DNA of 64,000 nt from an uncultured Prevotellaceae bacterium (GTDB lineage Bacteria > Bacteroidota > Bacteroidia > Bacteroidales > Bacteroidaceae): positions 45,784-109,783 of the forward strand of contig OMXS01000009.1 of the NCBI GenBank assembly GCA_900315095.1. The letters are read 5' to 3'. The position numbers and the translations under genes were made by a program. Below the pieces are notes generated by a model. The model worked only from the letters and a program-made list of their open reading frames with translations, made no database searches and was not told where the DNA came from. Positions 17,622-25,994 of the stretch are shown here, one piece after another; positions within the stretch are counted from its first letter, which is position 1, and each line of letters starts with the position of its first letter.

Positions 17622-18051
17622 ACACTTCTTCAGTATTTAATGTCGAGAAACTATAGGTGATATGGTATTTTACGTCCTGATAGACAGATTCTCCTTTCTG
17701 AAGACACTTCATCAGTTGTTTTAAGTCCTTCTTAAGAATCTTCTTGATATACCATTTATCCATCAATTTAACGACCGAATATAGTTTTATCTTTTCTTTC
17801 TTTATATCATACGAGAAACTTAATGCCGTTATTCCAAATTCATTGAAAAGAGAACCTCGAATGACAGTTCCCTCATTGAAAAGAACACAGACACCACTAA
17901 CATATCCTTGCGGCATGTCTATATACGCAGAATACTTAGCCTTCTCCCCTTGGGCAGAAGGAAAGCAAACCTGAGCATTGACTGTACTAAAATGTGCAGT
18001 CAAGAATGTCAAGCTAACGAATATTAAACAGACTCGCGCTAATTGCTTCAT
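17605..18051 (-). CDS. Small exported envelope protein (possible ApeN counterpart)
   Basis: 148 residues with a signal peptide (MKQLARVCLIFVSLTFLTAHF, cleavage after about residue 26) and a short beta-rich mature part (GYVSGVCVLFNEGTVIRGSL, then FGITALSFSYD). I do not recognise a named family with certainty. Aryl-polyene clusters carry a small envelope protein, ApeN (DUF3261), next to the LolA-like gene, and this gene has the same position, so an accessory role in moving the product across the periplasm is plausible. It has no lipobox. Its start lies inside the LolA-like gene (38-bp overlap). Confidence 0.75.
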   Translation of the reverse strand: MKQLARVCLIFVSLTFLTAHFSTVNAQVCFPSAQGEKAKYSAYIDMPQGYVSGVCVLFNEGTVIRGSLFNEFGITALSFSYDIKKEKIKLYSVVKLMDKWYIKKILKKDLKQLMKCLQKGESVYQDVKYHITYSFSTLNTEEVYDTEE

Positions 18052-18637
18052 TTATAGATATGTTTTGTAATTCTATGATTGTTTTGTCTCCATTCTTTTC
18101 TAACAATTCAACCTTAGTCACATACTTTTTCTTCTTGTCAAAGTGAATAACTATTGTCTTAAACATCTGCTTCATGTTCTTACGCAGAGGTATCATAGAT
18201 GCTACATACTCCAAAGATGTCTCAGAGATAGTCGTTTTGAAACTCTTATCATCAGACAAATTATTTCCCACCACACTACTCATCATGATTTGTGCTATCT
18301 CCTTAAACAGTTTGTTCTGATTCACGTCGATAACATCATTCCTCTTCTTGTTTTTAAGCAGGACATTATTCCCATTGAGTATAAAGGTGTAATTATAAGG
18401 AGAGAGATATTCCCACCTCAGCTTATCACTTTTCTGATAATACATCTTACCCTTAGATACCATTTTCTCATTCAGCAATCTCATGTGTTTCGTCTGAACA
18501 AAACTGCATTTCATTGATGTAACCGCTGATGCTGCCTTGCTAATAGTATGAATTATCTGGGCATCACTACTTTTCTGTGCGAAAAGCGGCAAAGCCGTAA
18601 TCCATAGCAAGAATATTGTGACAAACTTTACTTTCAT
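18014..18637 (-). CDS. LolA-like outer-membrane lipoprotein carrier (ApeL-like)
   Basis: 207 residues from the ATG at 18637, chosen because it opens a clear signal peptide (MKVKFVTIFLLWITALPLFA). The mature part has the LolA look: CSFVQTKHMRLLNEKMVSKG, then MYYQKSDKLRWEYLSPYNYT, a half-barrel that binds acyl chains. Canonical LolA carries lipoproteins; cluster-embedded copies are thought to carry the polyene lipid from the exporter to the outer membrane. It lies between the DMT-like protein and the small exported protein, with overlaps or near contact at both ends. Confidence 0.87.
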   Translation of the reverse strand: MKVKFVTIFLLWITALPLFAQKSSDAQIIHTISKAASAVTSMKCSFVQTKHMRLLNEKMVSKGKMYYQKSDKLRWEYLSPYNYTFILNGNNVLLKNKKRNDVIDVNQNKLFKEIAQIMMSSVVGNNLSDDKSFKTTISETSLEYVASMIPLRKNMKQMFKTIVIHFDKKKKYVTKVELLEKNGDKTIIELQNISINEAISASLFNIR

Positions 18638-18639
18638 CT

Positions 18640-18993
18640 TTATTTCGCTATTAAGAAACAACCTAACATTATTAATACAACACCTATCCATTTTACGGCT
18701 GAAACCTCTTCGTGGAAAAAGAGAATTGCAGCCAGCATACCGAATACATAACTAAGACTTATCATAGGATATGCAGTAGCAAACGGGAAGTATTTTACGA
18801 TATACATCCATAAAAGGGAAGCCGCCCCAAAGAACAGGCCACATGCTGCAAACTGCCAGTTAGAAAGCAGAGCAACCCAGAAGTCCTTCGTCCATGAAAA
18901 GGCAGGCATCTTTATCAAGGCAAATTTTAAGAAAACCTGCCCGCCACAGAGTAACACACTCTGCAAAATCGCTAACGGTATTATCTTCCACAT
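18640..18993 (-). CDS. Small four-helix DMT/EamA-type membrane protein
   Basis: 117 residues from the ATG at 18993 with four hydrophobic helices and end sequence WIGVVLIMLGCFLIAK, as in EmrE- and ArnE-type half-transporters. These act as dimers; ArnE-like members flip lipid-linked sugars across the inner membrane. Given the glycosyltransferase in this operon, flipping of a glycosylated lipid intermediate is a reasonable guess. It overlaps the ketosynthase stop upstream by 13 bp and is two bases from the LolA-like start. A longer reading from 19065 would lie inside the ketosynthase gene and lacks support. Confidence 0.82.
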   Translation of the reverse strand: MWKIIPLAILQSVLLCGGQVFLKFALIKMPAFSWTKDFWVALLSNWQFAACGLFFGAASLLWMYIVKYFPFATAYPMISLSYVFGMLAAILFFHEEVSAVKWIGVVLIMLGCFLIAK

Positions 18994-20744
18994 GTTAATA
19001 CTATTGCTATTGAATGTATCGGTAATAAATCTTTTCTTTCCATACGTTCCATGAATGAACGCCACATCACAGTAGTTTCATCATGCAATCCAACTAAGAC
19101 GCTACGCACCTTTCCACTTCGAAGCAACATCTTTGCATCTCTCAATGCCCATTCCAAGGATTGATTGCCATGAGTATAAGTCATATTGTATCCATGACAT
19201 TTCGTATGAATGGCAATATTACTACTAATGGTGTTATGAGTGCTTTGCATAAAATAGGTAGGCTTTAACATCACCTCCCCTTCTTCATGAAGCTGGACTA
19301 ACAAACGTTCACTATTCTCCAAGCAACCCAGAGAAGTCGCAGTAATAATCGCATCGGGACATTCTATACCTGCCTGTTCCAATGCCTGCAATGACGAGAG
19401 TAAAGAGCTCTTGATAATCTTCCCCATTCTCCTGATTTCTAACGGCTTTACATAATTGCGAAGGTCACATAATTGGTCCTCGTTTGTTATCTCAACCCTT
19501 GAAACCTCATGTATCTCGACATCGGCATATATGTCTTCTGTATTATCAAGAACAGGTTTAGAAGACAGTATGATAGAGGAATCATTGCCTCCAAAACCAA
19601 AAGAGTTGCACATCACATGGTTCAGTTTACAGCCTTCAGCACCCATCGTCGGGATAATGCCGTTATCCATAGGATTCTTCCACCCGATATTAGCAGGAAC
19701 AAAAGAATTATTCATCGCAAGCAGACAAATGACAGCCTCTATACTGCCCGATGCACTAGTCGTATGCCCCGTAAAGGATTTTGTACTGGACACCTTCGGT
19801 ATGAAATCACCAAAAACACGTTGCAAGGCTACACTTTCTGTCTGGTCATTATTGGGTGTTCCTGTCCCATGAGCATTTACATAGTCAATCTCTTCAGGGG
19901 AAAGATGAGCCATTTCCAAAGCATCTTTCATTGCAAGAAAAGCCCCCTGGCCGTTATCTGATGTGGCAGTTTGATGAAAGGCGTCACAGGCATTTCCATA
20001 TCCAGTCAGATAAGCATGAATAGTTGCATTCCGTTGACGAGCCAAGTCCTCAGACTCCAGGACAACGAAAGCTGCGCCCTCTCCGAGATTCAAGCCTGCT
20101 CTATTCTCGTCAAAAGGCTTACATTGTTCACCATCCAAAATCATCAGAGAGTTAAAACCATTCAGATGAAAACGTGTCAAAGCCTCACATCCCCCAGCAA
20201 CCACGATGTCCGCTTCCCCTGCTTTGATGAGATTTGCTGCAAGAATCAAGGCGTTAGCAGCAGAGGAACATGCTGTAGATATCGTTGTGCTATCATCAAA
20301 CATGCCGAATCTCTCTGCTATCATTTGAGTACAACTTCCACAGTCATGAGCCTTTAAGCAGCCGATATATTTATCGCTATCAGTAAAGGTTTCAAAATAC
20401 TGCTCTGTTATATCCATGCCACCAACGGTCGTCCCGTTTACCAAGACTATCTTAAGTCCTTGCTGACGTACCAGTTTTGCTTCTTCTATTGCCTGTCCAA
20501 CAGCTAACATACCCATCATCGTCGTACGGCTAATCAACTCTGACGCACCGTAACCGAGCATGGCTTTCATCTCCTCATTCGATAGTTTTACTTCACCGAC
20601 AGGGAGTTCATGGTGAGACGATTTCAAAAACTTCATCTCACCTATTCCTGTCTTATTTCTCCTTAAGGAGTTTAAGACAGAATCCTTGTCGTTGCCTATC
20701 GCAGAGACGATACCTTCTCCTGTGATGACTATGTTCTTACCCAT
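18981..20744 (-). CDS. Beta-ketoacyl-ACP synthase with C-terminal KS-like half domain
   Basis: 587 residues, far longer than a normal FabF-type enzyme (~410). Residues 1-400 are a complete ketosynthase with the Cys-His-His triad: C159 (TACSSA), H292 (NAHGTGTPNND) and H327 (SFTGHTTSASG). After a linker, residues ~420-587 resemble the N-terminal half of another ketosynthase (the Ketoacyl-synt_2 look): IITATSLGCLENSERLL, QSTHNTISSNIA, SVLVGLHDE, without a catalytic triad. Aryl-polyene clusters contain a separate small KS-like protein, ApeC, and here it appears fused to a full KS. Likely role: chain elongation, with the extra part serving as a chain-length or dimer partner. Confidence 0.9.
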   Translation of the reverse strand: MGKNIVITGEGIVSAIGNDKDSVLNSLRRNKTGIGEMKFLKSSHHELPVGEVKLSNEEMKAMLGYGASELISRTTMMGMLAVGQAIEEAKLVRQQGLKIVLVNGTTVGGMDITEQYFETFTDSDKYIGCLKAHDCGSCTQMIAERFGMFDDSTTISTACSSAANALILAANLIKAGEADIVVAGGCEALTRFHLNGFNSLMILDGEQCKPFDENRAGLNLGEGAAFVVLESEDLARQRNATIHAYLTGYGNACDAFHQTATSDNGQGAFLAMKDALEMAHLSPEEIDYVNAHGTGTPNNDQTESVALQRVFGDFIPKVSSTKSFTGHTTSASGSIEAVICLLAMNNSFVPANIGWKNPMDNGIIPTMGAEGCKLNHVMCNSFGFGGNDSSIILSSKPVLDNTEDIYADVEIHEVSRVEITNEDQLCDLRNYVKPLEIRRMGKIIKSSLLSSLQALEQAGIECPDAIITATSLGCLENSERLLVQLHEEGEVMLKPTYFMQSTHNTISSNIAIHTKCHGYNMTYTHGNQSLEWALRDAKMLLRSGKVRSVLVGLHDETTVMWRSFMERMERKDLLPIHSIAIVLTCGR

Positions 20745-20749
20745 AGGAG

Positions 20750-21007
20750 TTATTTCTTACGGTTCTTACTGACAAAATCTGCAATAGTACCTACACTCTT
20801 AAAGATTGCCTTTCCTTCTGCAGGGTTTGCCAGCCTGATGCCATATTTCTTTTCTAACAAGACTATGAGTTCCAAAGCATCGATGGAATCTAGTCCTAGA
20901 CCTTCACCAAACAAAGGTGAGTCGGTCTCTATATCCTCTGGTGTCATTTCTTCCAGATTAAGGACCTCAATAATCTGTTTCTTAAGTTCCAAAACTAATT
21001 CTTCCAT
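20750..21007 (-). CDS. Acyl carrier protein (second ACP of the cluster)
   Basis: 85-residue ACP with the phosphopantetheine attachment Ser41 in GLGLDSIDALEL and the LLEKKYGI helix typical of polyketide and APE carriers (ApeE/ApeF type). It lies between two ketosynthase genes, with gaps of 11 and 5 bp, which suggests that it carries the growing polyene during elongation. The basic tail (SKNRKK) is unusual and could help membrane association. Confidence 0.93.
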   Translation of the reverse strand: MEELVLELKKQIIEVLNLEEMTPEDIETDSPLFGEGLGLDSIDALELIVLLEKKYGIRLANPAEGKAIFKSVGTIADFVSKNRKK

Positions 21008-21018
21008 TTTATCCTTTA

Positions 21019-22746
21019 TTATTTGATTACTTCTGTGATAAATAAGTCTGCTTCAAAATGAGCATCATCCTGATAGTCGAGCCACCCGCTAATCATACTT
21101 GTTGTATCTTTGTCAATGAAGGAAGCCTCAACAACTTGCTCTATGATGTCATCATTACGTTGGTTCAATATATAAAAAGACGTTTCACCTTGATAATGGT
21201 TACGAATCGCTATTTCGCCAATCACTATATTGGGAAGTGTATAGACGAAAGCAGAGGGGCTGGGGAAATAGTTGTCTTTATCCTCTATGGATTTCTCATA
21301 CACCATATCAGCCATAATAGAGGATGAGCCATTGAAAAATACGACAGCCCTGTCATTACGAGACGTGTCACTAGGACTATTCTCTGCCATTAACAAAAGT
21401 TCTGTGGCTATATAGCCTAAGCGGCACAAGGGATCCATCTTATAGTATTTCGGATTATCATCCAAATAACGCTTGTATATATCGGTAATAAGAGACATCC
21501 CTTCTCCATGACTTTCTCTTGACAATCCGTCAATAGAAACCCCATTTGGAGTTATCTTGGCAGAATGAGTCTTTCTAAGTATGGGACGAGTTCCTGGACT
21601 TTGGACTTTCCGATCAACCTTTTCGCTTTGCACATCTTTACATAAGATGGCACCATTACAGCCTCCAAAACCAGAAATCATCTTGATAAAACACCCTTGG
21701 GACGTTTTCTTGTTTTCTGTAGTTATAGTTATCTTTCCAGAAACGCCCTTTTCCTCATATCCTCTGGTATTAAGAATGATGTTTTCATCCATAGATGCCA
21801 TTGATATAACTGTCTCGAGAATACCTGCTGCGCCCAAAGTGTGACCAAAAACGCCCTTATAGGCATTAACAGGGACAGACTGTAATCCAGCCCTCTCGAT
21901 AGCAACAGATTCCATCTGGTCATTAAAAAGTGTCCCTGTGCCATGTGCGTTAATAAACGCAAGGTTTTCCACGGTTTCATCAGTCATGACAGCCCTAAGT
22001 GTTTCAAAAGCACCATCACCTAACTTCGAAGGAGAAGTGATATGAAATGCATCGTTTCGAATGGCCCCAGTTTCAATAACCCAATTCCTCTTGAACTTTG
22101 AACTTTCATCTTTATTACTCAGAATAATGGTTGCTGCCGCCTCCCCGAGATTAAGTCCTATCCGTTCAATATCGAAAGGTTTACATGCCTCTTCTGACAG
22201 AGCCTTGAGAGATTGGAATCCAGAGACAGTAAATTTATTTTGGACATCAGTCCCGCATACAATAGCATAATCATAACTGTTCGATTCCAACAAGCGCATC
22301 GCCAATACTATTGCAGAGACACCAGATATACAGGCATTGCACACGACTATCGGTTCCGTCTGTATATTGAGTTTCGAGGCTATATGCTTTGCGGACATAC
22401 CAGGATAAAGCATAGAAGGAGGCGTCGTGGGGTCTTCCAACAATTCAACATTTGCCTTGGTCGTACTGAGTATAAATACTACGCGATGACTTGACAAGTC
22501 GATATTAGTATGTTGAATAGCTTCTTTTACTGAGCAATATGCAAGAGACTCAAAACGTGTCAGTCCATCTATACTATATTGTTTTTGCTGTTCAGCAGAG
22601 AACAATGAAGCGGTAAAGGGCTCAGGAATACCCCATAAATGGTCATAGCGGCGAAGAGAGGAAATACCAGACTTAACTGCTTGGTAGTTCATCTCTGTCG
22701 TTGCACCAAGAGGTGAAATGATATTATCCGCCAATTTATAGACCAT
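21019..22746 (-). CDS. Divergent beta-ketoacyl-ACP synthase with C-terminal extension
   Basis: 575 residues. The first ~380 form a ketosynthase with C139 in CNACISG, H268 in NAHGTGTLFND and H302 in GVFGHTLGAAG, so the triad is complete though the nucleophile context is unusual. Residues ~400-575 are a second KS-like segment (LCRLGYIATELLLMAE, VVFFNGSSSIMADM, VYTLPNIVIGEIAIRN) without catalytic residues, the same design as the neighbouring 18981-20744 gene. The two may be ancient paralogues that work as a heterodimer. A heptamer repeat array lies just upstream of its start at 22796-22823. Compare ApeO/ApeR/ApeC of known clusters. Confidence 0.88.
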   Translation of the reverse strand: MVYKLADNIISPLGATTEMNYQAVKSGISSLRRYDHLWGIPEPFTASLFSAEQQKQYSIDGLTRFESLAYCSVKEAIQHTNIDLSSHRVVFILSTTKANVELLEDPTTPPSMLYPGMSAKHIASKLNIQTEPIVVCNACISGVSAIVLAMRLLESNSYDYAIVCGTDVQNKFTVSGFQSLKALSEEACKPFDIERIGLNLGEAAATIILSNKDESSKFKRNWVIETGAIRNDAFHITSPSKLGDGAFETLRAVMTDETVENLAFINAHGTGTLFNDQMESVAIERAGLQSVPVNAYKGVFGHTLGAAGILETVISMASMDENIILNTRGYEEKGVSGKITITTENKKTSQGCFIKMISGFGGCNGAILCKDVQSEKVDRKVQSPGTRPILRKTHSAKITPNGVSIDGLSRESHGEGMSLITDIYKRYLDDNPKYYKMDPLCRLGYIATELLLMAENSPSDTSRNDRAVVFFNGSSSIMADMVYEKSIEDKDNYFPSPSAFVYTLPNIVIGEIAIRNHYQGETSFYILNQRNDDIIEQVVEASFIDKDTTSMISGWLDYQDDAHFEADLFITEVIK

Positions 22747-22795
22747 CTATCGTTTCGTTTTTAATTTAAACTTCTGAACCGTTAAGCACTAACAT

Positions 22796-22823
22796 ATAAC
22801 CTTTAACCTATAACCCATAACCC
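22796..22823. repeat. Heptamer tandem array inside the aryl-polyene operon
   Basis: Four 7-bp units in a row: ATAACCT, TTAACCT, ATAACCC, ATAACCC. The array fills most of the 78-bp gap between the thioesterase stop and the next ketosynthase start, the largest internal gap in this half of the operon, and so lies in the ketosynthase translation-initiation region. Unlike the arrays at 31621, 39129 and 62118 it has no inverted partner nearby. Confidence 0.8.
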
Positions 22824-22824
22824 A

Positions 22825-23241
22825 TTATATGACATTCCAGCGTCGCTTCCATTCCATATAGAAATCAGGGTTGTCCCAGATTAATTGATATTCAGTATCC
22901 ATAAACACTTGTACCGAATGACCTGTAGCTATCAGGCTCTCATCTTCTGTGTCATGAATCTCGTAATCAAACACTATCTTTGCTGCCTCCGTAGGGCGAT
23001 AGATGATATCTATTCTTGGCTTCATGCCGTATTTGATGGGTTTCTTCCATTGAAAACTCATCTCTACCAGAGGCGCAAAGCAGCCATGATCGAAGAAGCC
23101 CATATAAGTAAGGTCATATTTCCTGCCGAATTCCTCACGGGCATCCTCGAAATAGAGCATGTACGAGCCATGCCATACCACATTCATCGAATCTACTTCG
23201 CTAAACCGTATCTCTATCTGTTTTGACGCTTTCAACTCCAT
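22825..23241 (-). CDS. 4HBT-type hotdog thioesterase (ApeK-like)
   Basis: 138 residues. The 4-hydroxybenzoyl-CoA thioesterase signature is clear: Asp17 in RFSEVDSMNVVWHGSYM (general base/nucleophile position), then YFEDAREEF. Such enzymes hydrolyse acyl- or aryl-thioesters from CoA or ACP. In aryl-polyene clusters ApeK-type proteins are thought to release or proofread intermediates. It follows the other hotdog gene with no intergenic base, so the two are translationally coupled. Confidence 0.9.
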   Translation of the reverse strand: MELKASKQIEIRFSEVDSMNVVWHGSYMLYFEDAREEFGRKYDLTYMGFFDHGCFAPLVEMSFQWKKPIKYGMKPRIDIIYRPTEAAKIVFDYEIHDTEDESLIATGHSVQVFMDTEYQLIWDNPDFYMEWKRRWNVI

Positions 23242-23715
23242 CTATTCTTCTTTACTTTTTATGGCAATTTTCATTTCCGTAGTCACAAGTTGCTTGTCAC
23301 CACAGTAGATTGTTGCTTCTGCTAAAATCATACCGAAGAGTTCTTCCTTGACATCCACATTGGTAACGATGGTGTCACCTATCTGCGGTAATGCTGATAT
23401 CATTAAATTACGAACTGCTCCAATAAACCCTATCTGAATTCCCTTTTTAAAGATATACTTGTTAACATATCCTATTCGTGCGGCACAGGTCTGGGCAATG
23501 TTCTCGATAAGTCCGAAAGCGCTGAGACAACCATTCTCAACGAAAATGTTATCTGCAAGAATATCGGTCTCTGTTGTCGTTCGAACCATATCAAACCGAA
23601 CCAACCGGCTAACCATCACAAACGGCTCTTGTTGGGGCAAGAGTTCATGAATGTCTATGCTTCTAAGAAAAGCAGTATCTGGCTGTTTAAAATCTGTCAT
23701 ATTTACGCTTTCCAA
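23242..23715 (-). CDS. FabZ-like hotdog protein keeping the catalytic Glu (ApeP-like)
   Basis: 157 residues from 23715, or 152 from an in-frame ATG at 23700 that sits just after the upstream stop. The FabZ opening motif is recognisable as HELLPQQEPFVMVSRLV. In the active-site helix, GLIENIAQTCAARIGY keeps the catalytic Glu (E71), but where FabZ has GHFPG the sequence is DNIFVENG, with no His. It is the mirror image of the 17241-17621 protein, which has the His and lacks the Glu. Together they could build one working dehydratase site per heterodimer, as proposed for ApeI:ApeP pairs. Confidence 0.85.
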   Translation of the reverse strand: MESVNMTDFKQPDTAFLRSIDIHELLPQQEPFVMVSRLVRFDMVRTTTETDILADNIFVENGCLSAFGLIENIAQTCAARIGYVNKYIFKKGIQIGFIGAVRNLMISALPQIGDTIVTNVDVKEELFGMILAEATIYCGDKQLVTTEMKIAIKSKEE

Positions 23716-24581
23716 AATTCAAAGAAGTTATACCACTGTGTCGGATAGAGTTTTAGCATACGCTCTACTTCAGCAATGTAACCATCGGCCAACTGGGATA
23801 TTTGTTGTTTACGAGAGGCCTCCTTGTCATAAGGTAAGGGCTTTACATAAATCTTATATCCCTTTACTGAGGTCTTCATTACATTTACTGCAAGGACATT
23901 CAATCCACGCATGGTCGCAACGGCAAATGGTCCCATAGGTATTTGAGCATCAGCCCCCAATAAGGTGACTTTGAGAGCCTTTTTTGACCCTAATATCCTG
24001 TCTGCGGGCATGCTGACAGTTTCTCCCTGTTGAAGGGCATGATCAATTAGGAACAAATGGCTCATGTCTTCTTTTACGGGAATCATTCGTATGTTAGTAT
24101 CCGCAAACATCTGGTTTCTATAGTCCATGATTGACTGTTTCTCACCGAAGAAAACCAATGTGTTAAATGGTTTGTCTTCAGCAACAAGTGTATAGCCAGC
24201 TATTTCATAATTGCCAATATGAGAACTTAATAGTATAAAACCATCCTGTTGCTTTGCCAAACTCAGGAAATGGTCGTAACCCTCAATATCCATATGAAAT
24301 CGCTTACCAGCATACATGGCAAATCTGTCAATGACTACTTGACCAAACATATAGTGATTCTGGTACGTCTTTATGAAAGCTTTTATAGGCGACAACTTCC
24401 ACCGCTCACGAAAGTAATGGTATATTGGCTTAAAGCCAGGACGCAGCAAACAAGGAGGAATCACAAACACATAGGTAAAGAAATAGATAATTCTGATATC
24501 TATGCCTCGCAACAGTTTGATGAGCCATTTGTGCATCAAGCTATTGCCGAAAGTTGTGCCTTCCCACTTTTTCTCCGTCAC
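23703..24581 (-). CDS. LpxL/HtrB-type lipid acyltransferase
   Basis: 292 residues of the lysophospholipid acyltransferase superfamily, lipid A acyltransferase branch. It has an N-terminal membrane anchor (IIYFFTYVFVIPPCLL), the catalytic HX4E as SSHIGNYEIAG near residue 118, and PMGPFAVA near 220. Family enzymes transfer acyl chains from ACP to a lipid at the inner membrane. Here the donor may be the cluster's ACP-bound polyene. It lies five bases after an ACP gene and overlaps or touches the downstream hotdog gene. One of three acyltransferase modules in the cluster. Confidence 0.88.
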   Translation of the reverse strand: MTEKKWEGTTFGNSLMHKWLIKLLRGIDIRIIYFFTYVFVIPPCLLRPGFKPIYHYFRERWKLSPIKAFIKTYQNHYMFGQVVIDRFAMYAGKRFHMDIEGYDHFLSLAKQQDGFILLSSHIGNYEIAGYTLVAEDKPFNTLVFFGEKQSIMDYRNQMFADTNIRMIPVKEDMSHLFLIDHALQQGETVSMPADRILGSKKALKVTLLGADAQIPMGPFAVATMRGLNVLAVNVMKTSVKGYKIYVKPLPYDKEASRKQQISQLADGYIAEVERMLKLYPTQWYNFFEFWKA

Positions 24582-24586
24582 TATTC

Positions 24587-24829
24587 TTATCCTACCTTGC
24601 TTTCAATATAATCACAAAACTGACTTAGCGTTGTCACGTCTTTCATCTCTTCCGGCTTGATTTTAAAGCCAAAGTTCTTTTCTACGATGACGACGATGTC
24701 AACAAAGTCAAGGCTGTCAATACCCATATCGTCTTTGAGCTTGGCATCGTCGCTAATCTTGTCCTCGTCTATTTCGAGGTCATCAATCAGGAAAGCCCTA
24801 ACCTTCTCTTCAATCTCTTTTCTTGTCAT
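24587..24829 (-). CDS. Acyl carrier protein (first ACP of the cluster)
   Basis: 80-residue ACP with attachment Ser39 in DDMGIDSLDFVDIV and a strongly acidic body. The DSLDFVD helix II motif is closest to fatty-acid and aryl-polyene ACPs. It lies between the methyltransferase (12 bp upstream) and the LpxL-type acyltransferase (5 bp downstream), suggesting that methylation or lipid transfer may occur on this carrier. Confidence 0.94.
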   Translation of the reverse strand: MTRKEIEEKVRAFLIDDLEIDEDKISDDAKLKDDMGIDSLDFVDIVVIVEKNFGFKIKPEEMKDVTTLSQFCDYIESKVG

Positions 24830-24841
24830 TATCTTTATATT

Positions 24842-25951
24842 TTATTTGTTAACAATCTTGCAAACTATTATAGAATGCCCTTGTCCCAGATGGTCATGAA
24901 TTTGTTCTATTTCCAAGCCGGCCTCATTGATACAATATTCCATGTCCTCTGTATTATACATCTTTGAGTTGCCATTGGCAATAGCGGAAAAATACAGGCT
25001 TGTCATAGTCAAACAGAATGCTGCGGGTTCAAAGCGCTGGCGATCCCAGAGGGTCTCCATGATGAACAGACGTGTTCGCTCGGTCATCGCATCTTTGGCA
25101 CGCTTTAAGATACAGATAATCTCATCCATACTGAAACAATCGAGGAACTGGCTCATCCATATTGCATCAAGTCCACCTTCCCGTTGAGGGAATACGGCAT
25201 TGGAATCAAGCAGATTAATGCCATACCCTTTGATGCGTTCTGCCCCTGTTTTGTCTGAAACGTTGTCTCGCATCAACTCTATTTGTTGTGGCAGATCCAA
25301 AATGACCACCTCCACTTCCGGGTTATAGCTTACACACCGTAATGCCCACTTTCCCGTATTACCACCAACATCATAGAGTGATCTGACCTGATACTTATCA
25401 AAGATGATTTTCAAAGCCTCAGGGAAAGACGAATCACTATAGAAATGATCAAAACCAAACCAGCTTTTTTGTACTTGTTCCGGCAAACTGGACAGACCTT
25501 CATAAACCGTAGGCCATGATCCGAAATGCTTCAGCCCCTCAGGTTTCCCATTACGCAGAGACTCCTCCAAATGAAACCATCCCTCATAATTGACATCGTG
25601 GTTAAAGTCAATATTTACACGCGTGGCTGGGTCATTTATCAGAAACCATCCCGTTTTGGATAATGAATACTTGTTTGTATTGACATCCACAAGGACAGTT
25701 CCAATACACAAAGAAGCCTCCAAAAGACATTTGACTGCATAATCGGAATAGTCTGTCTGCTCGCATATCTCCTGTCTAGTAAGGCCACCGTCAGAGTCGC
25801 GCAAAAGGTCAAAGATACCCCATTTGAGCATAATACGCGAGGCCTGAAATACAACAGGTCCCCACGCAATGAACTCAGCCAGCCTCTGGGCTTCACGGGC
25901 AGACAGAGTCTCCTTTGTATATTTCTCTACTAATGAGGGAAATAGAATCAT
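24842..25951 (-). CDS. SAM-dependent O-methyltransferase (ApeB-like)
   Basis: 369 residues with the two-part layout of plant-type/ActO methyltransferases: an N-terminal winged-helix dimerisation region (about 30-110: LKWGIFDLLRDSDGGLTRQE) and a C-terminal Rossmann domain with SLYDVGGNTGKWAL near 190 and VVILDLPQ as motifs I and II. Such enzymes methylate aromatic hydroxyl or ring positions. ApeB methylates the aryl head in known aryl-polyene pathways, the likely role here. Gap to the ACP gene is 12 bp. Cytoplasmic, no signal peptide. Confidence 0.9.
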   Translation of the reverse strand: MILFPSLVEKYTKETLSAREAQRLAEFIAWGPVVFQASRIMLKWGIFDLLRDSDGGLTRQEICEQTDYSDYAVKCLLEASLCIGTVLVDVNTNKYSLSKTGWFLINDPATRVNIDFNHDVNYEGWFHLEESLRNGKPEGLKHFGSWPTVYEGLSSLPEQVQKSWFGFDHFYSDSSFPEALKIIFDKYQVRSLYDVGGNTGKWALRCVSYNPEVEVVILDLPQQIELMRDNVSDKTGAERIKGYGINLLDSNAVFPQREGGLDAIWMSQFLDCFSMDEIICILKRAKDAMTERTRLFIMETLWDRQRFEPAAFCLTMTSLYFSAIANGNSKMYNTEDMEYCINEAGLEIEQIHDHLGQGHSIIVCKIVNK

Positions 25952-25994
25952 CTTATTTAATACGTGCTAATTCGTAACCTTAATCAATAAAATG

